Positions 13,913 to 15,941 of a stretch of DNA of 15,941 nucleotides are shown one piece after another (within the stretch, counting starts at the first letter, position 1; every line of letters begins with the position of its first letter). Position numbers and translations under genes: made by a program. This DNA is from CADDYX01 sp045809925 (lineage in GTDB: Bacteria > Verrucomicrobiota > Verrucomicrobiia > Chthoniobacterales > UBA10450). The notes beneath the pieces are model-generated. The model was given only the letters and a program-made list of their open reading frames with translations. It did no database searches and had not been told where the DNA came from. The stretch lies in NCBI GenBank assembly GCA_045809925.1, contig JBJMWX010000009.1, positions 1-15,941 of the forward strand, given 5' to 3'.

Positions 13913-15181
13913 ATGGCGAACACCATTCTTGTCGGCGCGCAATGGGGCGATGAAGGCAAAGGCAAGGTCATCGACGTATTGACGCAAAACGCCGACATCG
14001 TTGTGCGCAGCCAGGGCGGAAACAATGCCGGTCACACCGTCATCCACCACGGCAAGACCTACATTTTGCATCTCATCCCCTCCGGTATTCTACGCCGGAG
14101 CAAGGTCTGCGTGATTGGCAATGGAGTCGTGATAGATCCGGTCGCCCTCGTCGCCGAGATGGATGGACTGAAAAAGCTCGGCGTCACGATCGGCAAAAAC
14201 CTGTTGATCAGCGACTGCGCCCATCTAGTTCTGCCTTACCATCGACTACTGGACGAGCAGCGCGAGCGGTTGAAAGGCCGGGCAAAAATCGGCACCACCA
14301 AACGCGGCATCGGACCGGCCTACGGCGACAAAGCAGCCCGCACCGGATTGCGTATGTCTGACTTGATCCAGCCCGAGCTCTTCTCGAAAAAGCTCCAGGC
14401 AAAGATTCGGGAGAACAACAGCATCCTCCAGGCGCTGGGCGCGAAGCCGAGCAGTTTCAGAGAAGTGAACGAGAAGTATCTCGCCGCAGGCAAGGTCCTA
14501 CGGCCGTTTGTCGCCAACACCGTCGTGTATCTGCACCGCGCCCTGCAGGCAGGGAAGGAAATCCTGTTCGAGGGCGCGCAGGGAACATTCCTCGATATCG
14601 ATCATGGCACTTACCCGTACGTCACGTCTTCGAATACGACAGCCGGCGGCGCGTGCACTGGTTCAGGTGTGCCGCCCCATCGAATGGATCTCGTGGTCGG
14701 CGTCGTTAAAGCCTATACGACGCGCGTAGGCGAGGGGGCTTTGCCTACCGAGGATGAAGCTCTCGGCGAAATGCTGCACAAGATGGGCCGCGAGTTTGGT
14801 GCCACCACGGGACGCCCGCGGCGCTGCGGGTGGTTCGACGCCGTGGCGGCGCGATATGCCACAATGATTAACGGGATCGACGAGCTCGCGATTACGAACC
14901 TCGATGGCCTGGACACGGTCGATCCGATACGCGTTTGTGTCGGGTACCGCCTCAATGGCAGCACACTCGAGGTTCCTCCGGGCGATGCTGCTCAACTCGA
15001 TCAATGTCGACCCGTCTACGAGGAGTTCCGTGGATGGAAAACATCTACGCGTTCTGCAAGAAATCTTCGTGAGCTACCCTCATCTGCAAGGCGTTACGTG
15101 AAGAAGATCGCGCAGTTGACCGGCGCAAAGCTTCGCCTCGTCAGCGTCGGTCCAACGCGTGCCGAGACGATCGTCGTTTAA
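13913..15181 (+). CDS. purA: adenylosuccinate synthetase
   Basis: PurA joins IMP and aspartate using GTP to make adenylosuccinate, the first committed step to AMP. The 422-aa protein matches normal length. Visible motifs are the P-loop-like WGDEGKGK with catalytic Asp13, NNAGHTV with catalytic His41, the IMP-binding GTTKRGIGPAYGDKAARTGLRMSDL, EGAQGTFLDIDHGTYPYVTSSNTTAGGACTGSG, the aspartate-loop area VGEGALPTE, TTGRPRRCGWFD, and LAITNLDGLD for guanine binding. The C-terminus (YEEFRGWKT, then VSVGPTRAETIVV) is complete. The ATG at 13913 starts the conserved block and has no Shine-Dalgarno site; instead a CACCTCCT lies at 13899-13906. uppS follows after 12 bp and is likely cotranscribed. Confidence 0.98.
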   Translation: MANTILVGAQWGDEGKGKVIDVLTQNADIVVRSQGGNNAGHTVIHHGKTYILHLIPSGILRRSKVCVIGNGVVIDPVALVAEMDGLKKLGVTIGKNLLISDCAHLVLPYHRLLDEQRERLKGRAKIGTTKRGIGPAYGDKAARTGLRMSDLIQPELFSKKLQAKIRENNSILQALGAKPSSFREVNEKYLAAGKVLRPFVANTVVYLHRALQAGKEILFEGAQGTFLDIDHGTYPYVTSSNTTAGGACTGSGVPPHRMDLVVGVVKAYTTRVGEGALPTEDEALGEMLHKMGREFGATTGRPRRCGWFDAVAARYATMINGIDELAITNLDGLDTVDPIRVCVGYRLNGSTLEVPPGDAAQLDQCRPVYEEFRGWKTSTRSARNLRELPSSARRYVKKIAQLTGAKLRLVSVGPTRAETIVV

Positions 15182-15193
15182 GTCCGGTAGACT

Positions 15194-15919
15194 ATGCCGG
15201 CTGCCCCACGATCTACCCCGCGCCACATCGCGATCATCATGGATGGTAACGGTCGCTGGGCTGCCCAGCGTGGCCTGGCACGGATCAAAGGCCACGAGAA
15301 AGGCGCCGACGCAGTCCGCGCCTGCGTCGAAGCGTGCGGCGAGCTGAAGGTCGAGTACCTCACCCTCTACGCCTTCTCGGCCGAGAATTGGCAGCGGCCC
15401 AAGAACGAAGTTTTCGCATTGATGCGGCTGCTGGAAAAATTCCTGAAAGAGAAAACACCGGAGCTGCTGGAAAAAAACGTGCGGCTCCAGGCGATCGGCC
15501 GGCTAACTGATCTGCCGGCGGCATGCCAGCGCCAGCTGCACGAATCGATCGCGCGGACGGCGCCGAATGACGGTTTGACGTTGATTCTTGCGCTTAGCTA
15601 TGGCGCGCGACTCGAGATTGTCGATGGAATCCACAGTATCCTGCGGGAGCTGGAAGCGGGTCACATCGACAAGGCAATGATCAATCCGGAGATGTTCAGC
15701 AAGCATCTCTACACGCGCTATTATCCGGATCCCGATCTGCTCATCCGGACCTCCGGCGAGATGCGTTTATCGAACTTTCTCCTTTGGCAGCTCTCGTACA
15801 CTGAGATGTATGTCACGCCAACCTTGTGGCCGGACTTTACCAAGAAAGATCTCTTCGCGGCGGTCCAGGAATATGGGAGTCGCCAGCGGCGGTATGGCGG
15901 GGTCGGGGAGAAGGGCTGA
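15194..15919 (+). CDS. uppS: undecaprenyl diphosphate synthase (isoprenyl transferase)
   Basis: UppS is a cis-prenyltransferase that extends farnesyl diphosphate with isopentenyl diphosphate to make the undecaprenyl carrier lipid at the cytoplasmic face of the inner membrane. The 241-aa protein has the catalytic block HIAIIMDGNGRWA with Asp17, GHEKGADAVR, YLTLYAFSAENWQRP, LSYGARLEIV, and the C-terminal DPDLLIRTSGEMRLSNFLLWQLSYTEMYVTPTLWPDF signature containing the conserved Arg, Ser and Glu. The ATG at 15194 begins about 10 residues before the conserved block, as is usual. It follows purA by 12 bp and has no clear ribosome site. UppP, which processes its product, is encoded upstream at 11503. 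cdsA and dxr often follow uppS in bacteria, but the window ends here. Confidence 0.97.
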   Translation: MPAAPRSTPRHIAIIMDGNGRWAAQRGLARIKGHEKGADAVRACVEACGELKVEYLTLYAFSAENWQRPKNEVFALMRLLEKFLKEKTPELLEKNVRLQAIGRLTDLPAACQRQLHESIARTAPNDGLTLILALSYGARLEIVDGIHSILRELEAGHIDKAMINPEMFSKHLYTRYYPDPDLLIRTSGEMRLSNFLLWQLSYTEMYVTPTLWPDFTKKDLFAAVQEYGSRQRRYGGVGEKG

Positions 15920-15941
15920 AAAGCGGAAAACGGAAAGCGGA
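15920..15941. repeat. 7-bp tandem repeat, consensus AAAGCGG, cut by the window edge
   Basis: Directly after the uppS stop the sequence reads AAAGCGG (15920-15926), AAAACGG (15927-15933), AAAGCGG (15934-15940) and the first A of another unit at 15941. The repeat therefore probably continues beyond the window. Period and A-rich character match the tract before mutL. Confidence 0.75.

Noticed and set aside
13847..14071. 74-codon open frame on the minus strand over the purA start
   Set aside because: It lies mostly inside purA, overlaps the purA promoter and has no recognisable protein pattern; a shadow of a strongly conserved gene.
1..15941. Mobile elements, CRISPR arrays, tRNA or rRNA genes, defence or toxin-antitoxin systems
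   Set aside because: I looked for transposase, integrase, nuclease and antitoxin-like products, spaced direct repeats and tRNA-like cloverleaf ends and saw none; every larger reading frame is accounted for by the genes listed.

Overview
The window is a GC-rich (roughly 60% by eye), densely coding bacterial chromosome segment with 18 genes that I can support. None is a phage, transposon, CRISPR or toxin-antitoxin gene. The organism is Gram-negative: it carries lpxB for lipid A synthesis, an O-polysaccharide-type ABC permease and GDP-fucose genes. The gene mix, the near absence of Shine-Dalgarno sites and the A-rich 7-bp tandem repeats between genes suggest Verrucomicrobiota, perhaps a Chthoniobacterales-like soil lineage. 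That placement is inference; no rRNA gene is present to confirm it.

Layout. (1) 1-4198, plus strand: a tightly overlapping envelope cluster made of partial GDP-L-fucose synthase, a Gfo/Idh/MocA oxidoreductase, lpxB and a GT39/ArnT-like membrane glycosyltransferase. (2) 4273-5468, plus: a HIT-family protein and an uncharacterised single-pass membrane protein. (3) 5469-7309, minus: an A-type Fe-S carrier followed by an uncharacterised 490-aa membrane-anchored protein. (4) 7357-9162, plus: mutL, whose start abuts a 7-bp tandem repeat. (5) 9202-10032, minus: a Wzm-like ABC-2 permease, divergent from (6) gmd at 10086-11102, plus; an inverted repeat lies between them. (7) 11146-13589, plus: glnB (P-II), uppP, a 134-aa protein of unknown function and a secreted M23 peptidase. 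(8) 13611-13757, minus: a 48-aa DUF3309-type membrane protein. (9) 13913-15919, plus: purA and uppS, followed by a second 7-bp tandem repeat at the window edge.

How the genes fit together. Much of the window serves the cell envelope. Gmd and GDP-fucose synthase make GDP-L-fucose in two steps. The Wzm-like permease would export an undecaprenyl-linked glycan. LpxB makes the lipid A disaccharide, and its two neighbours could modify lipid A. UppS makes undecaprenyl diphosphate and UppP converts it to the carrier phosphate that glycan synthesis needs. The M23 peptidase acts on the cell wall. MutL, PurA, P-II and the Fe-S carrier are ordinary housekeeping genes set among these.

I see no clearly new multi-gene system. 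The points most worth a second look are the two heptad repeats, the possible GnnA-like dehydrogenase next to lpxB, the uncharacterised 490-aa protein, the orphan Wzm and the palindrome between wzm and gmd.
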